Translations under genes and position numbers: made by a program
In this document: positions 1-9,325 of the stretch, piece after piece
Position numbering within the stretch: position 1 is the first letter of the stretch
Layout of the letters: the number at the start of each line of letters is the position of its first letter
Source: Chitinilyticum litopenaei DSM 21440
GTDB lineage: Bacteria > Pseudomonadota > Gammaproteobacteria > Burkholderiales > Chitinibacteraceae
DNA length: 64,000 nt
Direction: 5' to 3'
Assembly: GCF_000428145.1 (NCBI RefSeq)
Contig: NZ_ATZJ01000019.1
Coordinates: 9,740-73,739, forward strand
The notes under the pieces: model-generated
The model's database searches: none
Seen by the model: only the letters and a program-made list of their open reading frames with translations
Told to the model about the DNA's origin: nothing

Positions 1-907
1 CCACAAGCTGGCGAGCCAGCCGCGCCATGGTTTCCTGACTGGCCCAGGCAACGTGTGGCGTGATGATCAGATTGGGAAGCGACACGTCCAGCAAGGGATT
101 GCCATGCACCGGCGGCTCTTCGTCCAGGACATCCAGCCCGGCGCCCGCCAGCCGGCCGGACTGCAGCGCCGCGAGCAAGGCGCCCTCATCAATCAGCCCA
201 CCCCGGGAGGTATTGACCAGAACGCAATCGGGCTTGAGGGCTTCCAGCTCATACCCCCCAATCAGATTGCGGGTTTCCGCGGTGAGCGGGCAATGCAGAC
301 TCAGCACATCGGCTTGCGCGAGGGCCGTATAAAACTCGACAAAGCCCGGGCGCACATGCGGCGCATGCTTGCGTTCGGCCCAGACGACGTGCATGCCGAA
401 TGCAGCGGCCAGCCTGGCCGTGGCCTGCCCCAGTGCTCCGGCGCCAACCAGTACCAGTGTGCTGCCGGCAAGATCGTGCATGGGCGCGCCAAAATGACAA
501 AAGCCGGGAGCGCGCTGCCACTGCCCGGCCAGTACATCCTGCCGGTAGGACAGCAGCTGGCGCTTGAGCGCCAGCATCAGCATCAGGGCGTGCTCCGGCA
601 CGCCGCTGACCGCGTAATCGCGAATGTTGCAAACGGCAATGCCGCGCGCACGGCAGGCATCGAGGTCGATATTGTTGTAACCGGTAGCGGCCACCGCAAT
701 CAGGCGCAAGGCGGGCGCCTCAGCCAGCGCAGCCGCATCGATCCTGACCTTGTTGCTGATGGCGACCGTGGCGCCGGCAAGCCTTTGCGCCACCTCGGCC
801 TGGCCCGTCTGGCCATATTCGCGCCACACGTGCGGCAGGGGCAGCTCCGGCAGGGGCACCGGCAGGGTATCGCGATCCAGAAAGACAATCTGCGGCAGGT
901 CGGACAT
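1..907 (-). CDS. D-2-hydroxyacid dehydrogenase (glycerate/hydroxypyruvate dehydrogenase type), partial
   Basis: NAD-dependent oxidoreductase of the D-isomer 2-hydroxyacid dehydrogenase family, probably reducing hydroxypyruvate or glyoxylate. About 302 residues are visible before the gene runs off the left edge; the family is usually 310-330 aa, so only the C-terminal tip is missing. The Rossmann motif VLVGAGALGQATA lies near residues 152-164, followed by an acidic residue (WAER) typical of NAD preference. The catalytic-region signatures NTSRGGLIDEGAL and, further on, DEEPP and TPHVAW are present and hold the family Arg, Glu and His. The start is the ATG at 907, 13 bp after the nudB stop, so the two are probably co-transcribed. 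The exact substrate cannot be read from sequence. Confidence 0.85.
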   Translation of the reverse strand, partial: MSDLPQIVFLDRDTLPVPLPELPLPHVWREYGQTGQAEVAQRLAGATVAISNKVRIDAAALAEAPALRLIAVAATGYNNIDLDACRARGIAVCNIRDYAVSGVPEHALMLMLALKRQLLSYRQDVLAGQWQRAPGFCHFGAPMHDLAGSTLVLVGAGALGQATARLAAAFGMHVVWAERKHAPHVRPGFVEFYTALAQADVLSLHCPLTAETRNLIGGYELEALKPDCVLVNTSRGGLIDEGALLAALQSGRLAGAGLDVLDEEPPVHGNPLLDVSLPNLIITPHVAWASQETMARLARQLV

Positions 908-920
908 GGCCTCTGTTCCT

Positions 921-1373
921 TCAGGACGCCAGTCGCTGCGGCAGCATGCGGATGGCTTCGGCGTTCGAAGGCGAAAACACCATCTCGGCAGCCTGCTGCC
1001 AGGGCACCCAGCGGAAACGGCGGTGCTCGCGCTCGGACAGCTGCGGCACATACGGCGCAGCCACTTCAATACTGAACACATGCTCGGTGTTGGTGGTCAC
1101 GCCCGGCGCATAGCGATGCCGCCAGCGCTCGTAGATTTCGAAGTCGGAGCAATAAGCCCAGTCCCGCAGCTTGCCTTCATGCCGTCCCAGGCCGGTCTCC
1201 TCGCCGGCCTCGCGCCGGGCGGTCTCGGCCAGTTGCTCGCTACCCTCGCGGCTGCCGGTGACGCATTGCCAGGCATCGGCAAAATCGGTGCGTTCCAGCA
1301 GAAGCACCTGTAGATCCGGGGTATGGATCAGCACCAGGACGGATACGGGCTGTTTGTAGTTCGGAGAATTCAT
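921..1373 (-). CDS. nudB: Dihydroneopterin triphosphate diphosphatase (Nudix, NudB)
   Basis: Nudix hydrolase of 150 aa, about the size of E. coli NudB, which removes pyrophosphate from dihydroneopterin triphosphate early in folate synthesis. The Nudix box is complete: GSREGSEQLAETARREAGEE followed by TGL matches Gx5Ex7REUxEExGU exactly. The start MNSPNYKQPVSVLVL at 1373 is preferred over an upstream ATG at 1397, because that ATG would lie inside the divergent csdA start region. The gene sits head to head with csdA with only 22 bp between start codons, and it leads into the dehydrogenase gene. Assignment to NudB rather than another Nudix enzyme rests on length and overall similarity. Confidence 0.8.
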   Translation of the reverse strand: MNSPNYKQPVSVLVLIHTPDLQVLLLERTDFADAWQCVTGSREGSEQLAETARREAGEETGLGRHEGKLRDWAYCSDFEIYERWRHRYAPGVTTNTEHVFSIEVAAPYVPQLSEREHRRFRWVPWQQAAEMVFSPSNAEAIRMLPQRLAS

Positions 1374-1381
1374 GCGGGCAT

Positions 1382-1387
1382 TATACA
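1382..1387 (+). promoter_or_regulatory. -10 hexamer (TATACA) for csdA, nearly leaderless
   Basis: TATACA lies 8 bp before the csdA ATG at 1396. A transcript starting about 7 nt downstream would begin at or next to the start codon. The 22-bp gap between nudB and csdA leaves no room for a conventional leader on either side. No clear -35 hexamer was seen. Confidence 0.4.
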
Positions 1388-1395
1388 ATCGCGGC

Positions 1396-2619
1396 ATGAG
1401 CCCTCAATGCCCTAATTCCGACCTCTTCAGCCAGTTGCGCAGCGAATTTCCGATCTTCGGCACACATCCGGAGCTGGTTTATCTCGACAGCGCCGCCACG
1501 GCGCAAAAACCGCGCTGCGTGCTGGATGCCGAACGCCGCTTCTATGAAGAGCACAATGCCAATGTGCATCGCGGCAGCTATGCGCTGGCCATCGCGGCCA
1601 CCGATGCCTTCGAGAACGCCCGCAGCAGCATCGCCGGCCTGCTGGGCGTTGCGTCCGACGAACTGATTTTCACCCGTGGCTGCACCGAGGGCATCAATCT
1701 GGTCGCACACAGCTGGGGCGACAGCCTGGCCGCCGGCGACGAGATCCTGGTCAGCACGCTGGAACACCATGCCAATATCGTGCCCTGGCAGCTGCTGGCC
1801 CAACGCCGTGGCGTGGTGATCCGCCCCATCCCGCTGAATGCCGCCGGCCAGATTGATCTGCCCGCCTACCAGGCCCTGCTCGGCCCGCGCACCCGGCTGG
1901 TGGCCATCACGCAAGCGGCAAACGCCACCGGCACGCTACCGCCCCTGGCCGAGATGATTGCTGCGGCCCATGCCGCAGGTGCACTGGTACTGGTCGATGG
2001 CGCACAGGGCGTCGTGCATCGTGCAGACGGACCGGCAGCACTGGCAGCCGATTTTTATGCCTTCTCCGGCCACAAGGTCTACGGTCCGACCGGCATCGGC
2101 GTTCTGTACGCGCGCCGCGAACTGCTGGCGAATCTGCCGCCCTGGCAGGGTGGCGGGGAAATGATCGAACGCGTCAGCTTTGCCGGCAGCAGCTTCGCGC
2201 CCGCGCCGCAGCGCTTCGAAGCCGGCACGCCACCGATTGCCCAGGCGATCGGCCTTGCGACTGCCATGCGCTGGCTGGCCGCACTGGATGCGGCTGACTT
2301 GCATGCCCACGAAACCGGCTTGCAGCACAGACTGGAAACCGGGCTGCTGGACTTGCCCGGTGTGCAGGTGCTCGCGGCAGCAACGCCGCGCGCGCCGATC
2401 ACGGCCCTGCACTTCGCGGGCGCGCATGCCTATGATGTGGCGCACTGCCTGGACGCGCGCCAGATTGCCGTGCGCGTCGGCCAGCATTGCGCCCATCCGC
2501 TGCTGGCACATTTCGGCGTCAGCAGCAGCCTGCGCGTCTCGCTGGCGGCCTACAACACGACGGACGACATCGACCGCTTCCTCGTCGCACTGGGCGAAGC
2601 CCTGGAGCTGCTGGCATGA
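1396..2619 (+). CDS. csdA: Cysteine desulfurase (CsdA/SufS group)
   Basis: PLP enzyme of 407 aa that takes sulfur from cysteine as an enzyme-bound persulfide for Fe-S clusters and other thio-cofactors. The PLP lysine is in SGHKVYGPTGIG (K227) and the persulfide cysteine is in RVGQHCAHPLL (C365). The C-terminal stretch through QHCAHPLL and AAYNTTDD follows E. coli CsdA more closely than SufS. The start ATG at 1396 is chosen because the upstream in-frame codon would overlap the -10 hexamer. The stop overlaps the csdE start (ATGA), so the pair is translationally coupled. There is no sufBCD nearby, which also favours the Csd pair over a Suf operon. Confidence 0.85.
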   Translation: MSPQCPNSDLFSQLRSEFPIFGTHPELVYLDSAATAQKPRCVLDAERRFYEEHNANVHRGSYALAIAATDAFENARSSIAGLLGVASDELIFTRGCTEGINLVAHSWGDSLAAGDEILVSTLEHHANIVPWQLLAQRRGVVIRPIPLNAAGQIDLPAYQALLGPRTRLVAITQAANATGTLPPLAEMIAAAHAAGALVLVDGAQGVVHRADGPAALAADFYAFSGHKVYGPTGIGVLYARRELLANLPPWQGGGEMIERVSFAGSSFAPAPQRFEAGTPPIAQAIGLATAMRWLAALDAADLHAHETGLQHRLETGLLDLPGVQVLAAATPRAPITALHFAGAHAYDVAHCLDARQIAVRVGQHCAHPLLAHFGVSSSLRVSLAAYNTTDDIDRFLVALGEALELLA

Positions 2620-3044
2620 ACCCGAGCTATCCGCACCACCCCTTTGGCGAGCGCATCGACAAGGCGGCACTGCAGACGCGCCTTGAAGCAGCGCAAGGCT
2701 GGGAAGCCAAAAACCGCCTGCTGGTGCAACTCGGGCGCGAATTGCCCGACTGGCCGGCCACGCTGCGTGACGATGCCCACCTGGTCAGCGGTTGCGAAAG
2801 CCGGGTCTGGCTGCACGGCGAATACGTCGACGGACAGCTGCGCCTTTACGCCGACAGTGATTCGCGCATCGTCAAGGGTCTGCTTGCACTGGTGCTGACC
2901 GCCTACTGCGGCCAGACGGCCGAGATGGTTGCCAGGTTCGATGCGGAGGCCTGGCTGCAGACGCTGGGCCTGCAGCGCTTCGTTTCCGCCTCGCGCGGCA
3001 ACGGCCTGCGCGCCATCATCCGGCACATTCGCGAGTATCGTTAA
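2616..3044 (+). CDS. csdE: Sulfur acceptor protein CsdE/SufE
   Basis: A 142-aa SufE-family protein that accepts the persulfide sulfur from the desulfurase and passes it on. The acceptor cysteine lies in VSGCESRVWL (C60), the conserved family motif, and the fold signature continues through DSDSRIVKGLLALVL. The start codon overlaps the csdA stop (ATGA). Length matches E. coli CsdE (147 aa). The two-gene layout repeats the csdA-csdE arrangement. Confidence 0.88.
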   Translation: MNPSYPHHPFGERIDKAALQTRLEAAQGWEAKNRLLVQLGRELPDWPATLRDDAHLVSGCESRVWLHGEYVDGQLRLYADSDSRIVKGLLALVLTAYCGQTAEMVARFDAEAWLQTLGLQRFVSASRGNGLRAIIRHIREYR

Positions 3045-3071
3045 GTTTCGCCTTGCCATATACGTACGTCC

Positions 3072-3116
3072 CCATACGACCATAGCCAATACTGGCAAAT
3101 GGCTTCAGCCGCATAC
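3072..3116. repeat. 45-bp palindromic intergenic element, copy 1 (degenerate left end)
   Basis: Arms 3072-3091 and 3097-3116 with loop 3092-3096. The right arm AAATGGCTTCAGCCGCATAC fits the family and is followed by CCA. The left end reads CCAT instead of GTAT and holds TAGCC in place of CAGCC. It lies 27 bp after the csdE stop and 107 bp before the next gene. Confidence 0.65.
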
Positions 3117-3223
3117 CCAAGAAAATCCCTCTGGACTCCTGCGCTGCATTGCCGTTTTCTCGCATTGACCCCTCCCCCCGCCAATCGCAAGCTCATGGCA
3201 CATTCACTGAGGGAGTCGTGACC

Positions 3224-3970
3224 ATGCGTTTTACCACCCGTTTGTGTGCCCTGCTGCTCGGCGCCGGCCTGCTGGGCCAGGCCCAGGCCGCCGACAAGGT
3301 TTACACCGTTGGCACCGATGCCACGTTTGCCCCGTTCGAAATGCTGAACGAAAAACGCGAAGTGGTCGGTTTCGATGCTGAGCTGATGCACGCACTTGCC
3401 GCGCGCGCCGGCATCAAGATCAAACTGGTCAATACCCCATGGGAAGGCCTCTTTGCCGGACTGAACAATGGCGAGCGCGATATTGTCGCCGCCGCCGTTA
3501 CCATCACCCCCGAACGCAAGCAGAGCATGGATTTCTCCGAACCCTACTTTGAAGCCAAGCAATTGCTGGTCGTGCCCGCCGGCAGCAAGGTGAACTCGCT
3601 GGCCGAACTCAAGGGCAAGAAGGTGGGCGTGCAGACCGGCACGACCGGCGACACCGTGGCGCAAAAGCAGTTCGGCAAGGCCAGCCCGGACATCCGTCGT
3701 TTTGAGAACATCGTGCTGGCACTGACCGAATTGAAAGACGGCGGCATCGCTGCCGTGGTTGCCGACAATGGCGTGGTGAAAAACTACCTCGTCAACAATC
3801 CGCAGCACAAATTCCGCACTGTCGAAGACCCCGGCTTTGCCAAGGAGTATTACGGTATCGCCGTGAAAAAGGGCAACAAGGCCCTGCTGGAAAAAATCAA
3901 CAAGGGCCTCGCCGCCATGCGCGCCGACGGCAGCTACGACAAGATTTACCAGAAGTACTTTGGCAAGTAA
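3224..3970 (+). CDS. Polar amino-acid ABC transporter, periplasmic binding protein (GlnH-like)
   Basis: Solute-binding protein family 3, 248 aa. A signal peptide MRFTTRLCALLLGAGLLGQA ends at QAQA, followed by mature ADKVYTVGTDATFAPFE, the family's N-terminal ligand-pocket motif. Later motifs DIVAAAVTITPERKQSMDFS, GKKVGVQTGTTGD and YYGIAVKKGN are those of glutamine/general amino-acid binders. The start at 3224 is set by the signal peptide and a GGGAG-like site upstream. No permease or ATPase gene is adjacent, so it either serves a transporter encoded elsewhere or feeds a sensor. The ligand is unknown; glutamine is only the nearest well-known example. Confidence 0.82.
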   Translation: MRFTTRLCALLLGAGLLGQAQAADKVYTVGTDATFAPFEMLNEKREVVGFDAELMHALAARAGIKIKLVNTPWEGLFAGLNNGERDIVAAAVTITPERKQSMDFSEPYFEAKQLLVVPAGSKVNSLAELKGKKVGVQTGTTGDTVAQKQFGKASPDIRRFENIVLALTELKDGGIAAVVADNGVVKNYLVNNPQHKFRTVEDPGFAKEYYGIAVKKGNKALLEKINKGLAAMRADGSYDKIYQKYFGK

Positions 3971-4127
3971 GCAGGCGCGCCAGATCATTCGCAGGCTGTT
4001 CGCTTCCCCGGGTAGTCTGCGCCGACACACCTCTGCGGCCTGCCCTTTACGCGCGCATGGACGGGACGCTTACTGTTTTGCACCGCCCTGCTATGCTTGA
4101 GAGCATGCCGCAGCCGCCGATTCCGCC

Positions 4128-4982
4128 ATGCTCACCGCCATTGCCCCCGAACACGCCGAAGCCCTGCTGAAAAACCTGGTGATTCCACCGCGCCCGGCAA
4201 TCCTGCAGGCGCTTGATCGTGCACGCCAGCAAGACGAGCCGGATTTCCTGGAGATCGGCCAGCTGATCGGCAGCGATCTGGCGCTCTCGGCCGCCGTGCT
4301 GAAAACCGTCAATTCCCCGCTCTATCGCCGCGAGCAGAAAATCGCCTCCATCCAGCATGCCCTGCAACTGCTGGGGCTCGACAACATCAGCACACTGGCT
4401 GAAGGCTTCGCACTCTTTCATGCACTCAAGCCCGGCAAAAACCGGCAGATGGAAGCCTTCTGGGAAAGCTCGCACCGGATCGCAATCATCAGTGCCTACC
4501 TGGCCCGCGCCGTGCATGGCATCAGCGAAGATGAAGCGCACACCTTTGCGCTGTTCCACAATTGCGGTCAGCCGCTGCTTGCCGCACGCTTCGCCAACTA
4601 CCGCGAAACCATGCAAAAGGGCGAGCGCATGGCGCGCAACGAATTCATTGCTTACGAAAACCAGCGCCATGCAGCCTGCCACACCGTAGTCGGCTATCTG
4701 CTGGCGCGCATCTGGCTGTTGCCGGAAACTACGGCGCTGGCGATTCTCAACCACCACGACTACAGCATTTTCGAGGAAGGCGGCGATGCCGACTGGCAAC
4801 ATGCCTGCACCCTGATTGCGCTGGCCTCGCTGGCCGAGCACATCTATAAGATGTTCGTAAAGCAGTTCGAGCATGTCGAATGGCGCCACATCGAACCCAG
4901 GCTCTTGCGCCACCTGGCGCTGGAGCGCGAGGAGTTTGAGGACATGGTCGATGTGGTGCAGGACATGCTAGCCGAGGGCTGA
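4128..4982 (+). CDS. HDOD domain protein
   Basis: A 284-aa protein made almost entirely of an HDOD domain, a non-catalytic relative of HD phosphohydrolases found in signalling and motility proteins. It starts LVIPPRPAILQALDRARQQD and carries the helical motif IGSDLALSAAVLKTVNSPLY (about residues 46-65) and LFHNCGQPLLAA. Where HD enzymes have His-Asp this protein has His-Asn (FHNCG), so metal-dependent phosphohydrolase activity is not expected. A TATGCT -10-like hexamer precedes it. It stands alone between the binding protein and the ccoI gene; role unknown. Confidence 0.78.
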   Translation: MLTAIAPEHAEALLKNLVIPPRPAILQALDRARQQDEPDFLEIGQLIGSDLALSAAVLKTVNSPLYRREQKIASIQHALQLLGLDNISTLAEGFALFHALKPGKNRQMEAFWESSHRIAIISAYLARAVHGISEDEAHTFALFHNCGQPLLAARFANYRETMQKGERMARNEFIAYENQRHAACHTVVGYLLARIWLLPETTALAILNHHDYSIFEEGGDADWQHACTLIALASLAEHIYKMFVKQFEHVEWRHIEPRLLRHLALEREEFEDMVDVVQDMLAEG

Positions 4983-5005
4983 GCGCGCAAAGCCGGGCTC
5001 TGCGG

Positions 5006-5011
5006 TAGAAT
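5006..5011 (+). promoter_or_regulatory. -10 hexamer (TAGAAT) for ccoI, leaderless spacing
   Basis: TAGAAT ends 6 bp before the ATG at 5018, so a transcript starting about 7 nt downstream would begin at the start codon itself. No ribosome-binding site is possible on such an mRNA. The same geometry recurs at csdA and at the LuxR-type gene. Confidence 0.4.
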
Positions 5012-5017
5012 GCGCGG

Positions 5018-7450
5018 ATGTCCGCCCCCTCCTGTTTTCATTGCGCTGCCCCCGTTCCGCAGGACAGCCATTTCACCGTCAGCTACCGCCAGCGCGAAGA
5101 GCCCTGCTGCTGCGCCGGCTGCCAGGCGGTAGCCAGAACCATCATCGACAGCGGCCTGGAACGCTACTACGAGGATCGCCGCGATGCCGCCAGCCGCGCC
5201 GCGCCGCTCCCCGACGAGCTGCTGGCAAGATTGCGGCTCTATGATGACGAATCCCTGCAGCAAAGCTTCGTGAGCCGCCGCCCGGATCAGTTGCGCGAAG
5301 CCAGCCTGCTGCTGGAGGGCATCACCTGCGCGGCCTGCATCTGGCTCAACGAACAGCACATCGCCCAGCTGCCCGGCGTTGTGTCGGTCAGCATCAACTA
5401 CAGCACGCATCGCGCCCGTGTTTGCTGGGATCCGCAGCACATCCAGTTGTCGCGGATACTGGAAGCCATCACGGCGATTGGCTACCAGGCCCATCCCTAC
5501 GATCAGGCGCGCGCCGAGGCTGCCTGGGAAAAACGCCGCAAGCAGTCGCTGTTCCGCTTGTGGACGGCCGGCCTGAGCATGATGCAGGTCATGATGTTCA
5601 CGGTGCCGATCTACATGGCGCCGCCGGGCGACATTGATGATCACTGGCTGGCCCTGCTCAACTGGGCCGGCATGGTGCTGACTCTCCCCGTGGTGCTCTA
5701 TTCCTGCTGGCCCTTCTACGTCTCGGCCTGGCGCGATCTGCGCCGCGGACGGGCAGGCATGGATCTGCCGGTCAGCATCGGCGTGCTGGCCGCCTTTCTG
5801 GCCAGTCTGCTTACCCTGCTGCAAGGCAGTCATGAGCATGTGTATTTCGACTCGGTATCGATGTTCGTCTTTCTGCTGCTGGGCGGACGCTATCTGGAAA
5901 TGCGCGCACGGCATCGCGCCGGTGCGGCTGCCGAGCAACTGGTCAAGCTGATCCCCGCCTTTGCCCACCGGCTGCTGAGCCAGGATGGTCGCCAGCAGCT
6001 GCAGGAATACCCGGTCAGCGCCCTGCGCATCGATGATCTGATCGTCTGCAAGCCCGGCGAAGTCATTCCAGTCGACGGACTAATTGTCGAAGGCTGCAGC
6101 GAGGTTGACGAAGCCTTGCTGACCGGAGAGAGCAGGCCGGTGCCAAAGCAGCCCGGCAGCAGCGTGACCGGCGGCGCGAGCAATATGCTGTCGCCGCTGA
6201 CCATCCGGGTCAGTCATGTTGGAGAACAAACCCGGCTTGCGGCGATTGTGCGTCTTCTGGATGCCGCCATGCAGCACAAGCCGCGCCTGGCGCAACTCGC
6301 TGACCGGGTTTCGGGCTGGTTCGTGGCCGGCCTGCTGCTGGTGGCGTCATTGAGCTGGTGGTACTGGCAGCTGCATGATCCCCAGCAGGCGCTCGCGATC
6401 ACGGTCGCCGTGCTGGTCATTTCCTGCCCCTGCGCCCTGTCGCTGGCGACCCCGGCGGCACTGGTCGCGGCCACCGGGCACCTTGCCCGGCTCGGCATTC
6501 TCAGCCATCGCCCTGACAGCCTTGAGGACGCCGCCGGTATCAGCGATGTGGTGCTGGACAAGACTGGCACGCTGACCACCGGCAAACCGGCCTTGCTCGA
6601 TACGCTCAGCCTTGCCATCCCCGCAGCCGAAGCCTTGCACATTGCCGCCGCGCTGGAGGCAAGTTCGAGTCACCCCATTGCCCAGGCTTTCCATCAGCCC
6701 GGCATCACGCCCGCCAGCATGGTTCGCTATCATCCGGGACTCGGCATCAGCGGGATGATCGCGGACAAGACCTGCTTTCTGGGCAGTCCGGCCTTCATCG
6801 CCATGCATTGCAAGGCTCAGCCAGCATTGCCGGATGCGGATTCCGAGCCGGCAACCGTCTTGCTGCTGGCAGACGAATCCCAAGTCCTTGCCCGCTTCAG
6901 ACTGGCAGACCAGTTGCGCCCGGATGCCGCCACGCTGGTTGCGGCGCTGCAAGCGCAAGGCATGAAGGTACACCTGCTGTCAGGCGACAACCGCGAAGTC
7001 GTTGCGCATGTCGCCAGCCAGCTGCAGCTCGGCTGCTTTCAGGCTGCAGCCAGCCCCGAAGACAAGCTGGCTTATGTTCAGGCCTTGCAGAAAGATGGCG
7101 CACGCGTATTGATGATTGGCGACGGGGTAAATGATGCGCCCGTGCTTGCGGTGGCGAATGTCTCGCTCGCCATGGGCAGTGGTGCCGACATCAGCCATGC
7201 TTCGGGCGACATGGTACTGCTCAACAATTCACTGGCTCACGTGGCCAGCCTGCTGATGCTGGCTCGCAAAAGCCGGGCGGTCATCCTGCAAAACCTGGCC
7301 TGGGCGCTGGCTTACAACATCGTCGCTATTCCTCTCGCCGTCAGCGGCCATGTCACGCCCTGGCTGGCAAGCATAGGCATGGCCGGCAGCTCATTGCTGG
7401 TGGTACTCAACAGCCTGCGCCTCGCGGCCCCGGCCAACTCCGGAAGGTAA
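5018..7450 (+). CDS. ccoI: Cu(+)-exporting P1B-type ATPase for cbb3 oxidase assembly (CcoI/FixI)
   Basis: Inner-membrane copper pump of 810 aa that supplies copper for the CuB site of cbb3 oxidase. The N-terminus is Cys-rich (CFHC, PCCCAGC), as in FixI/CcoI, and is followed by a heavy-metal domain with GITCAACIWL. The transmembrane metal site is SCPCALS (C470-P-C472), the phosphorylation site is DKTGTLT (D514), and the hinge motif GDGVNDAP is present. Its position directly before ccoS and ccoNOQP supports the assembly role over general copper detoxification. It reads through to ccoS with a 4-bp gap. Confidence 0.9.
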   Translation: MSAPSCFHCAAPVPQDSHFTVSYRQREEPCCCAGCQAVARTIIDSGLERYYEDRRDAASRAAPLPDELLARLRLYDDESLQQSFVSRRPDQLREASLLLEGITCAACIWLNEQHIAQLPGVVSVSINYSTHRARVCWDPQHIQLSRILEAITAIGYQAHPYDQARAEAAWEKRRKQSLFRLWTAGLSMMQVMMFTVPIYMAPPGDIDDHWLALLNWAGMVLTLPVVLYSCWPFYVSAWRDLRRGRAGMDLPVSIGVLAAFLASLLTLLQGSHEHVYFDSVSMFVFLLLGGRYLEMRARHRAGAAAEQLVKLIPAFAHRLLSQDGRQQLQEYPVSALRIDDLIVCKPGEVIPVDGLIVEGCSEVDEALLTGESRPVPKQPGSSVTGGASNMLSPLTIRVSHVGEQTRLAAIVRLLDAAMQHKPRLAQLADRVSGWFVAGLLLVASLSWWYWQLHDPQQALAITVAVLVISCPCALSLATPAALVAATGHLARLGILSHRPDSLEDAAGISDVVLDKTGTLTTGKPALLDTLSLAIPAAEALHIAAALEASSSHPIAQAFHQPGITPASMVRYHPGLGISGMIADKTCFLGSPAFIAMHCKAQPALPDADSEPATVLLLADESQVLARFRLADQLRPDAATLVAALQAQGMKVHLLSGDNREVVAHVASQLQLGCFQAAASPEDKLAYVQALQKDGARVLMIGDGVNDAPVLAVANVSLAMGSGADISHASGDMVLLNNSLAHVASLLMLARKSRAVILQNLAWALAYNIVAIPLAVSGHVTPWLASIGMAGSSLLVVLNSLRLAAPANSGR

Positions 7451-7454
7451 ATTC

Positions 7455-7637
7455 GTGGAAAGTCTCTATCTGCTCATACCCTTATCGGTGTTGCTGGTAT
7501 TTCTGATCGGCCTGATTTTCTGGTGGACCATACGCAACGGGCAATTCGACGACCTTGAGGGCCCCGGCTGGCGCGTCCTGCAGGATGACGACAAGCCCGG
7601 AGAGCCGCAGGATGACGAGCAAAAAACACCTGACTGA
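7455..7637 (+). CDS. ccoS: cbb3 oxidase maturation protein CcoS
   Basis: Small membrane protein of 60 aa with one N-terminal transmembrane helix (LYLLIPLSVLLVFLIGLIFW) followed by the family motif NGQFDDLEGPGWRVLQDDD. CcoS is needed for insertion of cofactors into cbb3 oxidase. It starts with GTG at 7455, 4 bp after the ccoI stop, with GGAAGG just upstream. The partner ccoI immediately before it confirms the identity. Confidence 0.9.
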   Translation: MESLYLLIPLSVLLVFLIGLIFWWTIRNGQFDDLEGPGWRVLQDDDKPGEPQDDEQKTPD

Positions 7638-7683
7638 GCAGGCCCGGCAGAGTACAATCCACGCCGGTGAATTGCAGCCGGCC

Positions 7684-7731
7684 TTGACTCGCGTCAAGTG
7701 CGGCCTCCCGTTTCGGGATTAAAGTCGTTGC
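7684..7731 (+). promoter_or_regulatory. FNR/ANR-type promoter before ccoNOQP
   Basis: A perfect inverted repeat TTGAC-TCGC-GTCAA at 7684-7697 differs from the FNR consensus TTGAT-N4-ATCAA by one base in each half. A plausible -10 (TTAAAG, 7719-7724) follows, placing the predicted start near 7731 and the box centre about 41 bp upstream, the usual position for FNR activation. cbb3 operons are commonly under FNR/ANR/FixK control, so this is the expected low-oxygen switch. The start site is inferred. Confidence 0.6.
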
Positions 7732-7878
7732 GGCGCCTTCCATGCCCGGCCAACAGAACAGCGTATGGCCTGCGGCTGTCACGGCAATTTCTCGTTGCCG
7801 TTTGGGCGTCGTTCAAGAACCAGAAAATCAAACCTAAGTAGTTATCCAAAGTCCTTGGAGATCATTCGGAGCGCTCTC

Positions 7879-9303
7879 ATGGAAAACCAAGCCACATACA
7901 ATTACAAAGTGGTGCGGCAATTCTCAATCATGGCTGTGATTTGGGGTATTGTCGGAATGCTGGTCGGCGTCATCTGCGCCGCACAGATGTACTGGCCGGA
8001 ATTGAATGTCGGGCCTTATCTGCACTTTGGCCGTCTGCGTCCGCTGCACACCAATGCCGTCATTTTCGCCTTCGGCGGTTGCGCGCTCTTCGCCACCTCC
8101 TACTATGTGGTTCAGCGAACCTGTAATGCCCGGCTTTTCTGTGACAAGCTCGCCGCCTTCACCTTCTGGGGCTGGCAGCTCGTCATCCTGCTTGCCGTCA
8201 TCACCCTGCCGCTGGGCTATACCTCCGGCAAGGAATACGCCGAGCTGGAATGGCCGATCGACATCCTGATCGCCGTCGTCTGGGTGGCTTACGCCGTAGT
8301 GTTCTTCGGCACCATCGCCAAGCGCAAGATCAAGCACATCTATGTGGCCAACTGGTTTTTCGGCGGCTTCATCCTCGCCGTCGCGCTGCTGCACATCGTC
8401 AACAGCCTGGCCGTTCCGGTGACGCTGACCAAGTCCTATTCCGTTTACGCCGGCGCCGTCGATGCCATGGTGCAATGGTGGTACGGCCACAATGCCGTGG
8501 GCTTCTTCCTGACCGCCGCTTTCCTCGGCATGATGTACTACTTCGTGCCCAAACAGGCTGGCCGCCCGGTTTACTCGTATCGTTTGTCGGTCGTGCACTT
8601 CTGGGCGCTGATCTTCACCTACATGTGGGCCGGCCCCCACCACCTGCATTACACCGCCCTGCCCGACTGGACACAGTCGCTCGGCATGGTGTTCTCGCTG
8701 ATCCTGCTGGCGCCGAGCTGGGGCGGCATGATCAACGGCATCATGACCTTGTCGGGCGCCTGGCACAAACTGCGCAGCGATCCGATCCTGAAATTCATGA
8801 TTACCGCCTTGTCCTTCTATGGCATGTCGACCTTCGAAGGCCCGATGATGTCGATCAAGACGGTCAGCGCCCTGTCGCACTACACCGACTGGACCGTCGG
8901 CCACGTGCATTCCGGCGCGCTGGGCTGGGTGGCGATGATTTCCATCGGCTCGATCTATTACCTGATCCCGCGCCTGTTCAACCGCAACGAGATGCATTCG
9001 ATCAAGCTGATCGAAGTGCATTTCTGGCTGGCCACCGTCGGCGTCGTGCTCTACATCGCTTCGATGTGGATCGCCGGCGTGACCCAGGGCCTGATGTGGC
9101 GTGCGGTAAATCCGGATGGCACGCTGATGTACGCGTTCATTGATGCGGTCAAGGCATCCTATCCGTACTACTTCATCCGCTTCCTGGGTGGCGCCATTTT
9201 CCTCTCCGGCATGTTCCTGATGCTGTACAACGTGCTGCGCACGGCATTTGACGGCAAGGCAGTGGATGCTCAGATTCCCGCTGCCGCAGCTCATGCACAC
9301 TGA
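7879..9303 (+). CDS. ccoN: cbb3-type cytochrome c oxidase subunit I (CcoN)
   Basis: Catalytic haem-copper subunit, 474 aa, with about 12 membrane helices, where oxygen is reduced to water. Family motifs include [20 protein letters not shown] (haem b ligand region), [20 protein letters not shown], the CuB pair in [15 protein letters not shown], and [11 protein letters not shown] near the end. The start at 7879 ([16 protein letters not shown]) has a CGGAG site upstream; the reading frame extends 114 bp further upstream without matching the family. It is followed by ccoO, ccoQ and ccoP in the standard order. Confidence 0.95.
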   Translation: MENQATYNYKVVRQFSIMAVIWGIVGMLVGVICAAQMYWPELNVGPYLHFGRLRPLHTNAVIFAFGGCALFATSYYVVQRTCNARLFCDKLAAFTFWGWQLVILLAVITLPLGYTSGKEYAELEWPIDILIAVVWVAYAVVFFGTIAKRKIKHIYVANWFFGGFILAVALLHIVNSLAVPVTLTKSYSVYAGAVDAMVQWWYGHNAVGFFLTAAFLGMMYYFVPKQAGRPVYSYRLSVVHFWALIFTYMWAGPHHLHYTALPDWTQSLGMVFSLILLAPSWGGMINGIMTLSGAWHKLRSDPILKFMITALSFYGMSTFEGPMMSIKTVSALSHYTDWTVGHVHSGALGWVAMISIGSIYYLIPRLFNRNEMHSIKLIEVHFWLATVGVVLYIASMWIAGVTQGLMWRAVNPDGTLMYAFIDAVKASYPYYFIRFLGGAIFLSGMFLMLYNVLRTAFDGKAVDAQIPAAAAHAH

Positions 9304-9325
9304 TTAAGCCAGGGAAAGACAAAAA

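Noticed and set aside
7924..9300. 458-codon open frame antisense to ccoN
   Set aside because: A GC-rich shadow of ccoN; low-complexity His/Gln/Gly composition and no family motif.
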